Assembly (NCBI GenBank): GCA_023435985.1
Contig: JAEZKY010000021.1
Coordinates: forward strand, 1-64,000
DNA length: 64,000 nucleotides
Direction: 5' to 3'
Source: Bacillota bacterium
Lineage (GTDB): Bacteria > Bacillota > Clostridia > Clostridiales > Clostridiaceae
In this document: positions 37,082 through 45,212 of the stretch, piece by piece
How positions within the stretch are numbered: the stretch's first letter is position 1
Layout: each line of letters starts with the position of its first letter
Made by a program: the position numbers and the translations under genes
The notes under the pieces: generated by a model
The model's input: the letters and a program-made list of their open reading frames with translations, nothing else
Told to the model about the DNA's origin: nothing
The model's database searches: none

Positions 37082-37431
37082 TTTAGGCACATGAAAATAA
37101 ATAACAAGTCTAAAGTTGCCGTGAATATTTTTCATCAGACAAGGAAATAAATTGCTCTTGTAGTAAGTCTATTAAGTCAATTTACTGATGAGCAAATAAG
37201 TGAAGGTCCAAATATCTTTGATTTTGCTACTTGAACTTAGTTAATTCATTTATGAGTTAACATCCATATAAAAATGATTTTGTGTGAATCGGTTAAGTAG
37301 ACATCTCAAATCTATGACTTGATGATGGTCGCTTATTCTGAGAATACTCAGGGAGTATATCCGAGTCGAGCTTCATTTATGACGGAAAATAGAACGGCAA
37401 ATTGACTTGGTGTTTATTTGATTTTGCCTTA
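37082..37431. repeat. Palindromic intergenic repeat, family TTAGGCACA, copy B (about 350 bp, composite)
   Basis: Starts TTTAGGCACATGAAAATAA and ends TTATTTGATTTTGCCTTAA, which is the inverted end. Its first 120 bases follow the order of copy A at 13850. Bases 37298-37372 carry a separate module (AAATCTATGA, TTGATGATGGTCGCTTA, GAGTCGAG) that recurs at 44929-45000, so this copy is a mosaic. No coding capacity. Confidence 0.7.
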
Positions 37432-37756
37432 AATTCTTGTTATTACTAATATACAGTAATCCAATAGAAAAAGATAGAGTTTTAAAAAGGTATAATCGTT
37501 ACATTAAAAAATTATTTGTTCTTGAAATATGGAGGAAATTTATTTAAAAAAATTTAAAATATGTTTTCTCAGCAAATTTTAAGCAAACTCTAATGCTTTA
37601 TTAAGGTTTGATTTATATAATTGAATTTATAGTGCTGGATTTTTATGGAGATAAATCAATAAAAATGGAATATACGGGTTAAGATTCAAAGAAATACAAA
37701 TGTCATAAAATAATGAATGATAGTGTATAAAAATATCAAAAAAGAGGAGTGTTACT
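37432..37756 (+). other. Upstream region of the hydrogenase operon
   Basis: No gene. A GGAGG at 37532 has no start codon after it. A TATAAT at 37616 lacks a good -35. RBS AAAGAGGAGTG directly precedes the small-subunit gene. Promoter not resolved. Confidence 0.4.
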
Positions 37757-38737
37757 ATGAAAATTAGCAGAAGAGACTTTCTAAAATGGTCTATAGTTGC
37801 AGCAGCAGCTCTAAAAATTGATTTTGATATGGATAGAGTAAATACAGTGCTTGCAGCAGATACAGATCCACCTATTATATGGTTAAATGGAGCAGGATGC
37901 TCAGGATGTACAATATCAACTCTTAATGTTACAAATCCTACAACTATTGATGATGTACTTCTAAACAAGATAAGCATAAAGTATGATGCTACTCTTATGA
38001 CAGCATCAGGAGATTTAGCAATGCAGAGTCTTGATGAATGTGCCAATAACTATAATGGTCAGTTTATACTTGTAATTGAAGGTGCAATACCAACAGGTAA
38101 CAGTGGAAACTACTGTATAATTGGTGAGCAAAATGGAGTGCCATTAACAATGCAACAGGCAATACTTAAGTATGGTCCTATGGCAAAATATATAGTTGCT
38201 GTAGGAACTTGCGCGTCCTTTGGTGGAGTATCAGCTACAAGCACTAATACAACTTGTGAGCCAGTGGCAACAATATTAAGTGGAAAAACAGCTAATCCTA
38301 TAATAAATCTTTCAGGATGTCCAGTTCATCCAACTGTTATGGTACAAACATTACTTGATCTTATTTTAACTGGAATGCCAGCTTTAGATTCTAACAATAG
38401 ACCAACTAAATATTATGGGGTTACAGTTCATCATCAATGTCCAAGAAGACCAGAAACTAAGGTAAATAAGCCAGGTGTATTTGGATGTTATGAGAAGATA
38501 GGGTGTAAGGGACCTCAATGTGATAATGTATGTCCTAGTATGAAATGGAATAATGGAGTTAATTTTTGTGTTACCTCAAATTATCCATGTATAGGTTGTG
38601 CAAATCCAACTTTTCCTACAAATCCATTGATTTCTCCACAAGCAATAGAAGAAGGAGATGACAAAAAAGGAAAGGGTAAAAAAGAAAGTAACCAAAACAA
38701 TGAGGTAGATACTGTTTCTAGTGCTACAAGAAGATAA
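37757..38737 (+). CDS. hyaA: [NiFe] hydrogenase small subunit, Tat-exported
   Basis: 326 residues. N-terminal twin-arginine signal (SRRDFLKW, then AAAAL) directs folded export. Proximal cluster ligands C48, C51, C152 and C188 are the standard four, without the extra cysteines of oxygen-tolerant enzymes. Distal cluster: H225, C228, C244, C250. Medial region: C259, C278, C281, and C271 at a position usually Pro, predicting a 4Fe-4S rather than 3Fe-4S medial cluster. The C-terminus is a Lys-rich hydrophilic tail with no membrane helix, unlike HyaA-type anchors. Relays electrons from the NiFe site. Confidence 0.93.
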   Translation: MKISRRDFLKWSIVAAAALKIDFDMDRVNTVLAADTDPPIIWLNGAGCSGCTISTLNVTNPTTIDDVLLNKISIKYDATLMTASGDLAMQSLDECANNYNGQFILVIEGAIPTGNSGNYCIIGEQNGVPLTMQQAILKYGPMAKYIVAVGTCASFGGVSATSTNTTCEPVATILSGKTANPIINLSGCPVHPTVMVQTLLDLILTGMPALDSNNRPTKYYGVTVHHQCPRRPETKVNKPGVFGCYEKIGCKGPQCDNVCPSMKWNNGVNFCVTSNYPCIGCANPTFPTNPLISPQAIEEGDDKKGKGKKESNQNNEVDTVSSATRR

Positions 38738-38742
38738 CCGAA

Positions 38743-38789
38743 AATAGTTCAATCAAAGTTGATAGGTTAACCAACTTAAAGAAACTATT
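38743..38789 (+). promoter_or_regulatory. Intercistronic hairpin between hydrogenase subunit genes
   Basis: AATAGTT/AACTATT and AAGTTG/CAACTT pair as a two-segment stem. No T-run follows, so it may stabilise or process the mRNA rather than terminate it. Confidence 0.4.
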
Positions 38790-38841
38790 GTCTGTAAACT
38801 AGTTATAAATTTAGTAATTTAGTACGAAAGGGATGATATAA

Positions 38842-40260
38842 ATGAGTACATTAGTATTAGATCCAATAACAAGATTGGAAGGACATTTAAAAGTTAGTGT
38901 AACACTTGATTCAAGTAATACTGTAACTGCAGCTCAAGCGACAGGAGGGCTTTATAGAGATTTTGAAAATCTTCTTTTAAATAGAGTGCCAAAGGATGCA
39001 GCTTTTTTAACACAGAGAATATGCGGATTATGTCCTGTTTCACATGCAGTAGCTTCCTCAAAGGCAATAGAACAGGCAGCTAACTTTACTCCAAGTTTAC
39101 AAGCCTTACTTCTTAGAAATCTTATACAAGGATCAAATTATCTTTCAGACCATATATTACAGTTCTATCATTTGACATTGATGGATTATATTCAGGGACC
39201 ACAAGCTCAGCCATGGACTCCGACATACAGTCAAGATCATAGATTTAATTCAAGTGATAACCAAGCATTAGTTGATAATTATATAAAAGCATTATCAATT
39301 AGAAGACAAGCACATGAGATGGGAGCGATATTTGGTGGAAAGCTTCCACACGTTGCAAATGTTGTTCCAGGAGGAGTAACCGCAATACCTTCAACAACAG
39401 ATATAGATAATTTTAAAAATTGCTTAAATGAAGTAACAACTTTTATTACAAATACATATCAAGCAGATGTTAATAAGCTAGCATCAACTTATGGTGATTA
39501 CTATAATGTTGGAAAAGGTTATGGTAGCCTAATAACTTATGGTGTTTTTGATATAGACACAAATGGAAACAAATTATTTCCGCGGGGGATTGTAAACAAT
39601 GGAAATATAGAAAGCTTTGATCAATCTAACATTCAAGAATACGTAGGACATTCATGGTATTCATCGCAATCTGGAGTAAATCCTGCTGGAGAAGATACGA
39701 TACCGGATTATGGAAAATCAGGAGCATATACTTGGCTTAAGGCTCCGAGATATGATGGACAACCTTATGAAGCAGGTCCTTTAGCAAGAACATGGATAAG
39801 TGGTGATTATAAGAATGGTGTATCAGTTATGGATAGGCACATGGCAAGATATATTGAAACAGCTAAAATTGCAAGTAATATGAGTACATGGATTGATCAA
39901 GTAGCAACAGGTACAAGTGGATATACAGATATAGGAACTCCGTCTTTAGGAAACGGAGTAGGGTTAACCGAAGCACCAAGAGGAGCACTTGGACATTGGG
40001 TATCAGTATCAGGATCAAAGATATCAAAATATCAAATTATCACCCCAACATGCTGGAATGCATCACCAATGGATGACAATGGTAATGTTGGACCAATTGA
40101 AAAAGCTTTAATAGGAACTCATGTAGCAGATACAACTCAACCTGTAGAATTATTAAGAATTGTTCATTCATTTGATCCATGCACAGGATGTTCAGTACAT
40201 GTAATGTCACCAGATGGAGTTGAAATGTCTAAATTCATAGTGGAAACTTTAGGAGTTTAA
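38842..40260 (+). CDS. hyaB: [NiFe] hydrogenase large (catalytic) subunit
   Basis: 472 residues. L1 motif RICGLCPVSH gives C61 and C64; L2 motif DPCTGCSVH gives C447 and C450, together the four NiFe ligands; no selenocysteine. The 19 residues after H453 are the extension removed by the maturation protease encoded next. It has no signal of its own and would be carried out with the small subunit. It oxidises H2 or reduces protons at the outer cell surface. RBS AAAGGGATG. Moderately short for a group 1 enzyme. Confidence 0.94.
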   Translation: MSTLVLDPITRLEGHLKVSVTLDSSNTVTAAQATGGLYRDFENLLLNRVPKDAAFLTQRICGLCPVSHAVASSKAIEQAANFTPSLQALLLRNLIQGSNYLSDHILQFYHLTLMDYIQGPQAQPWTPTYSQDHRFNSSDNQALVDNYIKALSIRRQAHEMGAIFGGKLPHVANVVPGGVTAIPSTTDIDNFKNCLNEVTTFITNTYQADVNKLASTYGDYYNVGKGYGSLITYGVFDIDTNGNKLFPRGIVNNGNIESFDQSNIQEYVGHSWYSSQSGVNPAGEDTIPDYGKSGAYTWLKAPRYDGQPYEAGPLARTWISGDYKNGVSVMDRHMARYIETAKIASNMSTWIDQVATGTSGYTDIGTPSLGNGVGLTEAPRGALGHWVSVSGSKISKYQIITPTCWNASPMDDNGNVGPIEKALIGTHVADTTQPVELLRIVHSFDPCTGCSVHVMSPDGVEMSKFIVETLGV

Positions 40261-40263
40261 CTT

Positions 40264-40722
40264 ATGAATGATACTGTCATCATCGGAATAGGAAATATAC
40301 TTCTAAAGGATGATGGTGTAGGAGTTTATGTTATAAGGCAATTAGAAAATGAAGAACTTCCAGCTAATGTTGAATTAGTAGATGGAGGTACCTCTACATT
40401 AGATACATTAGGTTATTTTTTAGAATATAACAAAGTAATAGTTGTAGATTGTTTAAGGGCAGGGAATAAACCTGGCACTATTTATAAGATTAATCCAGAA
40501 GAGATTAAAGATTATAAAATGGAAAATTTATCAATACATGATGTTCAGATATTAGATGTAGTTAAAATGGCAAATATGCTAGCTAAATTTCCTAAAGTTA
40601 TAATATTTGGAGTAGAACCTGAAGAAATATGTTTAGATACAGAAATGACTGACAATATAAAAAATAAAATACCAGAAATTATAAAACATATTAAAGTTGA
40701 GCTAAATAATAAAGATGATTAA
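40264..40722 (+). CDS. hyaD: Hydrogenase maturation protease (HyaD/HybD family)
   Basis: 152 residues. GIGNILLKDDGVGV holds the first metal-binding acidic residue; VDGGTSTLDT and the SIHDVQ His complete the nickel-sensing site. It cleaves the C-terminal 19 residues of the large subunit once Ni is inserted. Start codon is 3 bases after the large-subunit stop, implying translational coupling. Confidence 0.93.
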   Translation: MNDTVIIGIGNILLKDDGVGVYVIRQLENEELPANVELVDGGTSTLDTLGYFLEYNKVIVVDCLRAGNKPGTIYKINPEEIKDYKMENLSIHDVQILDVVKMANMLAKFPKVIIFGVEPEEICLDTEMTDNIKNKIPEIIKHIKVELNNKDD

Positions 40723-40742
40723 TTATAAGTTAGGTGAGTGCT

Positions 40743-41084
40743 ATGCATGAAGTTTCAATTATGGAAAATGCAATAAAAATTGTTCAAGAGAAAGCAAAAG
40801 AAAACAATCTAAAGAATATATTCAAAATTACAATAAAGGTTGGAAAACTCTCTGGAGTAATGCCAGAAGCTTTAGAGTTTGCATTTCAAGGCTTATCAAA
40901 AGGAACGATGGCTGAAGGTGCACAGTTTTTAATAGAAAAAGTTAATGCAACGGCTAAATGTGATGATTGTAAAATTACATTTGAAATAGATCATTTTAAT
41001 AAATTATGCCCTAAATGTAATAAATTCTGCACTAATATTTTAAGCGGATATGAACTTTATATAAATACAATTGAAGGAGAGTAA
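40743..41084 (+). CDS. hypA: Hydrogenase nickel chaperone HypA
   Basis: 113 residues. Starts MHEVSIME, whose His2 binds nickel. A zinc site is formed by CDDC and CPKC. The ATG at 40743 is chosen because MHE must be N-terminal; the upstream GTG at 40734 belongs to the ribosome binding site AGGTGAG. Works with HypB to deliver Ni. Confidence 0.95.
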   Translation: MHEVSIMENAIKIVQEKAKENNLKNIFKITIKVGKLSGVMPEALEFAFQGLSKGTMAEGAQFLIEKVNATAKCDDCKITFEIDHFNKLCPKCNKFCTNILSGYELYINTIEGE

Positions 41085-41090
41085 AAAAGA

Positions 41091-41753
41091 ATGAGTGAAA
41101 TTAAAGTAGTAACTAATATACTTCAAACCAATGATGAAATAACAGCAAAAAATAAAAAAGTGTTAGATGAAAAAGGAATTTATGTTATTAACTTAATGAG
41201 TTCTCCTGGATCAGGAAAGACTTCAATACTTGAAAAAGTTATTACTAAGTTAAAAGCTGAATTAAAAATTGCCGTAATTGAAGGTGATATTTATACGACT
41301 AAAGATGCTGAAAGAATTGAAGCACAGGGAGTACAAGTTGTGCAGATAAATACTGGAGGAGCATGTCATTTAGATGGTGATATGATTAAAAATTCATTAG
41401 ATTCATTGAATCTTGAAGGTATTGATCTTCTTGTAATAGAGAATGTTGGAAATCTTGTATGTCCTGCTGAATTTGAAATAGGTGAAGACATAAAAATTTG
41501 TGTATTAAGCACAACAGAAGGAAATGATAAGCCTCTTAAATATCCTTTAATGTTTGAAAAAAGCAGTGCAGTTATTTTGAATAAAATAGACTTGCTTCCA
41601 TTTACTAATTTCAATAAGGAAGAATTTTATAAAGACATAAATTCTTTAAATGCTAATGCTATAACCTTTGAAACCAACTGCATTAAAGATGAAGGCATTG
41701 AAGAATTTTGCTCATGGTTAAAAGGAAAGGTTGCTGAAAAGCGCAACAAATAA
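41091..41753 (+). CDS. hypB: Hydrogenase nickel-insertion GTPase HypB
   Basis: 220 residues. P-loop SSPGSGKTS, then EGDIYTTKDAERI, GGACHLDGDM with nickel-binding Cys/His, and NKIDLLPF for guanine. It lacks a His-rich N-terminal stretch, so it does not store nickel. Six bases after hypA. Confidence 0.95.
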   Translation: MSEIKVVTNILQTNDEITAKNKKVLDEKGIYVINLMSSPGSGKTSILEKVITKLKAELKIAVIEGDIYTTKDAERIEAQGVQVVQINTGGACHLDGDMIKNSLDSLNLEGIDLLVIENVGNLVCPAEFEIGEDIKICVLSTTEGNDKPLKYPLMFEKSSAVILNKIDLLPFTNFNKEEFYKDINSLNANAITFETNCIKDEGIEEFCSWLKGKVAEKRNK

Positions 41754-41856
41754 AAAAATTATAGAAACCATTCAGCTGTAGATTTTTACACATCTGATCT
41801 TCGAATGTAGGTGAGAAAAAATCTGGCGGCGAATATATTTTTAGGAGGAGAGGAAT

Positions 41857-42060
41857 ATGCCAAGAATAGGATTTCCAGAATTAATAATAATATTAGTGAT
41901 TGCTTTAGTGATCTTTGGACCAGGAAAGCTACCATCAGTAGGTAAGTCTGTTGGAGAAGCTATTAAAGAATTTAAGAAAGCTTCAAGTGATCTTACAAAG
42001 GGGGAAGCTATTGTTACTGCTGATAAAACTGAAGAGAAGAAAGAAGAAAAGCAGGAGTAA
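41857..42060 (+). CDS. tatA: Twin-arginine translocase subunit TatA
   Basis: 67 residues: one N-terminal membrane helix (PELIIILVIALVIF), hinge FGPGKLP, amphipathic helix (VGKSVGEAIKEFKKA) and a short charged tail. It polymerises to form the Tat pore. It lies inside the hydrogenase operon, 103 bases after hypB and 6 bases before tatC1. RBS AGGAGGAGAGG. No separate TatB is seen, as usual in Firmicutes. Confidence 0.95.
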   Translation: MPRIGFPELIIILVIALVIFGPGKLPSVGKSVGEAIKEFKKASSDLTKGEAIVTADKTEEKKEEKQE

Positions 42061-42066
42061 AAATGT

Positions 42067-42801
42067 ATGATAAAGAGTGAACAGATTGTTCAGATAGTAC
42101 ATGCTTTAGAAAAAATTAGAAAAGTAATAATAGCAATAATTGTAATTATAGCTATTGCTACAGGAGTTATGTATTTTAGGGCTGATTATATTATTAGTAT
42201 GTTAGTTAAGCCGCTTGATGGAAATAATCTATATTTCATAACTCCTACTGATGGATTTATGGCAAAAATGAAAGTTGCATTTTTAGGAGGGGTTGTTGTT
42301 TCATCTCCTATAATATCTTATTTATTAGTATATATAGGTGCTTCTAAAATCAATAAAAGAATTAGATGGCTGCTTTACTTTGTCATAATTCCATTTGCAG
42401 TAGCACTATTTATAGGAGGAATTTTATTTGGATATAAGCTTTTATTGCCGTCAACTATAAAATTTCTATTAGATTGTGGTAATGAATTTATGCAGGCAAA
42501 TTTGTCTGGCAACGATTATTTTTCGTTTATTGGAACATTATTGCTTACTATAGGCTTGCTTTTTGAACTTCCTCTTATTCTTATTGCTTTATCAAGAATA
42601 AAAATGGTCAACTCTAGAATGCTAAAAAGTAAGAGAAAATTTGCGATAATGGCTGCATTAATAACTGTAGCTTTTATTGCTCCTTCCTTAGATGCTATGA
42701 CTTTTATATTAGTGACTATGCCTATAATTGCTTTATATGAAATCAGTATTTGGTGTATTTGTTTACTAGAAAAAAAAGATAAGGTAGCTGAAATACAATA
42801 A
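42067..42801 (+). CDS. TatC paralogue 1 (divergent; lacks the signal-peptide-binding cap)
   Basis: 244 residues with six membrane segments. The C-terminal half is canonical: LLFELPLIL and FIAPSLDAMTFILVTMP with ALYE, including the membrane-facing Glu and Asp. The N-terminal motif HLxELRxR is degenerate (HALEKIRK) and the first-loop motif F-x2-P-x-L-x3-E is absent (YIGASKINKRIRW), so the usual twin-arginine contacts are missing. Start ATG follows AGGAG. Followed by a second TatC with the opposite pattern of loss. Likely half of a hetero-TatC receptor. Confidence 0.85.
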   Translation: MIKSEQIVQIVHALEKIRKVIIAIIVIIAIATGVMYFRADYIISMLVKPLDGNNLYFITPTDGFMAKMKVAFLGGVVVSSPIISYLLVYIGASKINKRIRWLLYFVIIPFAVALFIGGILFGYKLLLPSTIKFLLDCGNEFMQANLSGNDYFSFIGTLLLTIGLLFELPLILIALSRIKMVNSRMLKSKRKFAIMAALITVAFIAPSLDAMTFILVTMPIIALYEISIWCICLLEKKDKVAEIQ

Positions 42802-42838
42802 AGAAGTTTATTTAAATATTAATTTTAGAGGTAATTGT

Positions 42839-43576
42839 ATGGCTAATGAAAAAATAAAGGAAATGTCTGTAGTAGATCACCTAAGTGAGCTAAGAAAGAG
42901 ATTAATAATAATTATTATATCAATAGCTGTAGTAGCAGGAATAATATATGATAAGGTTTATTATTTAATCAAGATATTGATGTATCCTATAGCCAAGTTT
43001 AATTTAAATCTTGTTTATTTTTCTATAACAGACGGTTTTATAACTAGAATGGAAGTATCAATATTTGCTGGAGCTATAATTGTAAGTCCAATAATATTAT
43101 ATGAGATTTCAGCTTTTATCAATCCGGGACTTACCGGTAAAGAAAAAAGTTTGTTATATAAAAATTTATTTTTTATAATTATTTTGTTTCTTTCCGGGAT
43201 GTTTTTTGGATATATATTAATGATACCACTTGTTTTAAATTTTCTTATATCTTATGGAGAAGCCTATATGACTCCATTATTTTCTGGAAGTACATATTTC
43301 AATTTTATAGGTATCTTCTGTTTCTTTATAGGCATTGTGTTTTTAATTCCTTATGTAATTGTCCTTTTAGGAAAAATGTCATTATTAAGTGCTAAGAGAC
43401 TTAAAAAGTGGAGAAAATATATTATTTTATCAACGTTAACTCTTGAGGGGATATTTATATCTAATGCTGGTTTATTTACTTGTGTAATTTCAATTTTACC
43501 AATAATTATATTATATGAAATAAGTATATGGATTGTTTATTTTGTGGAAAGAAAAATGAGGAGAAGTAGAGATTAA
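42839..43576 (+). CDS. tatC: TatC paralogue 2 (keeps signal-binding motifs, lacks C-terminal acidic residues)
   Basis: 245 residues, six membrane segments. DHLSELRKRL (E17, R19) and LYEISAFINPGLTGKEK (F93, P96, E102) are the canonical twin-arginine recognition sites. In contrast, the FExP motif reads FLIP, and the TPPD/APSLD motif reads SNAGLF, so both membrane acidic residues are gone. It thus complements paralogue 1. Lies 37 bases after it and 53 before hypC. Substrate is presumably the hydrogenase small subunit. Confidence 0.88.
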   Translation: MANEKIKEMSVVDHLSELRKRLIIIIISIAVVAGIIYDKVYYLIKILMYPIAKFNLNLVYFSITDGFITRMEVSIFAGAIIVSPIILYEISAFINPGLTGKEKSLLYKNLFFIIILFLSGMFFGYILMIPLVLNFLISYGEAYMTPLFSGSTYFNFIGIFCFFIGIVFLIPYVIVLLGKMSLLSAKRLKKWRKYIILSTLTLEGIFISNAGLFTCVISILPIIILYEISIWIVYFVERKMRRSRD

Positions 43577-43629
43577 AATATAAAACTCTACGTACCAAGA
43601 AAGAGACAATAATTATAGGAGGGTTTACT

Positions 43630-43854
43630 ATGTGCTTAGCAGTTCCAGGGAAAGTTTTAAGTTTAGATGGATTTAAAGGAGTTATAGAAATAGGCAGTAT
43701 GAAAAGAGAAGTTTTCATGCATTTAATTCCAGATGCAAAAATTGGACAATATGTTCTTATTCATGCAGGCTGTGCAATAGAAACAATTGATGAGGAAGAA
43801 GCAGAAAAAACTCTAGAATTAATAAAGGAGTTATCAGACAATGAAATTTGTTGA
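43630..43854 (+). CDS. hypC: Hydrogenase maturation chaperone HypC
   Basis: 74 residues, starts MCLAVPGKV with the essential Cys2 that binds iron and the large subunit. Strong RBS (TAGGAGGG). Its end overlaps the hypD start by 14 bases, implying coupling with its partner. Confidence 0.95.
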   Translation: MCLAVPGKVLSLDGFKGVIEIGSMKREVFMHLIPDAKIGQYVLIHAGCAIETIDEEEAEKTLELIKELSDNEIC

Positions 43855-44923
43855 TGAGTTTAGAAATGGAGAATATGCTAAAGGCCTCGTAAAATTACTG
43901 CAAAATATCACAGATGAAAAGATAAATATCATGGAAGTCTGTGGTACACATACTATGGCTATATTTAGATATGGTATAAGAGACATACTGCCAGGCAATG
44001 TAAGGGTAATATCTGGACCAGGATGCCCGGTATGTGTTACGCCTCAAAGTTATATTGATACTGCTTTAGGACTGACTTTAAATGAAGATGTCATAATTGC
44101 GACCTTTGGAGATATGATAAGAGTGCCAGGAAGAAAGACTTCTTTAATGAAAAGAAAAGCAGAAGGTGCGGATATTAGAATTGTATATTCACCGATGGAT
44201 GCATTAACGCTTGCAGAAAACAATTCATCAAAAAAAGTAGTATTTCTTTCAGTTGGATTTGAAACAACAACGCCAATGACAGCGATAACTGCCATAGAGG
44301 CAAGGAAGAAAGGAATAAAAAACTTATTTTTCTTGACAGCTCATAAGGTTGTTCCTCCTGCAATGAAAGCTCTTGTAGAGGATAAAGAAATCAATATAGA
44401 TGGATTTTTACTTCCAGGACATGTCAGTGCTGTTATAGGTAAAAGGCCATATGAATTTTTAAGCAATGAATATAATATTCCTGGAGTAATAACTGGTTTT
44501 GAGCCTTTAGATATACTTAAGAGTTTAAACACACTTATAAATATGATAGATAAAAGAGATTATAAAATAGTGAATGAGTATAAAAGAATAGTAAGAGATG
44601 ATGGAAATTCAAAGGCTTTAGAATATTTAGATAAAGTTTTTGAGATAACTGAAAGTACATGGAGGGGAATAGGCACTATTCCTAATAGTGGATATAAGTT
44701 TAATAAGGAATACGAAGATTTTGATGCTATAAAGCATTTTGACATAAACTATAAAGATCATGATGGAAGTCCAGGCTGTAGGTGTGGTGACATACTTAAA
44801 GGGAAAATAACTCCTTTTGAATGTCCATTGTTTAGAAAAGCCTGCACGCCGGAGAATCCAGTAGGTTCCTGTATGGTATCCTCAGAAGGTACCTGTGCAG
44901 CTTACTATAGGTATAGTTCTTAA
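43841..44923 (+). CDS. hypD: Hydrogenase Fe-cyanide assembly protein HypD
   Basis: 360 residues. Motifs CGTHT, GPGCPVCVTP, LPGHVSAVIG and C-terminal GCRCGDILKG plus EGTCAAYY supply the redox cysteines and 4Fe-4S ligands. With HypC it assembles the Fe(CN)2CO unit. Confidence 0.95.
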   Translation: MKFVDEFRNGEYAKGLVKLLQNITDEKINIMEVCGTHTMAIFRYGIRDILPGNVRVISGPGCPVCVTPQSYIDTALGLTLNEDVIIATFGDMIRVPGRKTSLMKRKAEGADIRIVYSPMDALTLAENNSSKKVVFLSVGFETTTPMTAITAIEARKKGIKNLFFLTAHKVVPPAMKALVEDKEINIDGFLLPGHVSAVIGKRPYEFLSNEYNIPGVITGFEPLDILKSLNTLINMIDKRDYKIVNEYKRIVRDDGNSKALEYLDKVFEITESTWRGIGTIPNSGYKFNKEYEDFDAIKHFDINYKDHDGSPGCRCGDILKGKITPFECPLFRKACTPENPVGSCMVSSEGTCAAYYRYSS

Positions 44924-44928
44924 GCAGA

Positions 44929-45183
44929 GAACCCAAATCTATGATTTGATGATGGTCGCTTACTCTGCGAGTACTCAGCGAACGAACGTGAGTCGAGTTT
45001 CCTCTAGAGCTTGTTCCGCTTACTGCTTGTCACGAACTTGTTTCGGGAGCATGTAGAAATTGGTGCATGTTCACATTTAGAACTTTCCAGCGAAAATTTC
45101 ACAAGTCCTATGGAATAAAAATGTATGTGATTTCGGTAAGCTACCACATAAATTTAGTTTTAAAGTTGGATATCTATATAACA
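44929..45183. repeat. Composite intergenic repeat between hypD and hypE
   Basis: Bases 44933-45000 match the module at 37302-37372 (AAATCTATGA, TTGATGATGGTCGCTTA, CTCAG, GAGTCGAG). Bases from about 45079 to 45183 match the element at 36309-36413 (TAGAACTTTC, AATAAAAATGTATGTGATTTC, TAAGCTACCACATAA, GTTTTAAAG). So two repeats found separately or in other combinations are joined here, splitting the hyp operon. No coding capacity. Confidence 0.65.
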
Positions 45184-45212
45184 ATAAATTTACTCTTGGG
45201 GGTGTAGAAATA

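Noticed and set aside
37627..38046. Open frame on the - strand over the hydrogenase small subunit start
   Set aside because: Antisense shadow of a clearly conserved gene; no RBS and no recognisable protein family.
38842..40260. Possible selenocysteine NiFeSe hydrogenase
   Set aside because: Both L2 ligand codons are cysteine codons and there is no in-frame TGA.
41366..41614. - strand frame inside hypB, and similar ones in hypD and hypF
   Set aside because: All lie wholly within conserved genes and show no family resemblance.
37082..45183. Interpretation of the repeats as a CRISPR array or IS element
   Set aside because: Copies are isolated, palindromic and of different length; no spacers, cas genes or transposase are present.
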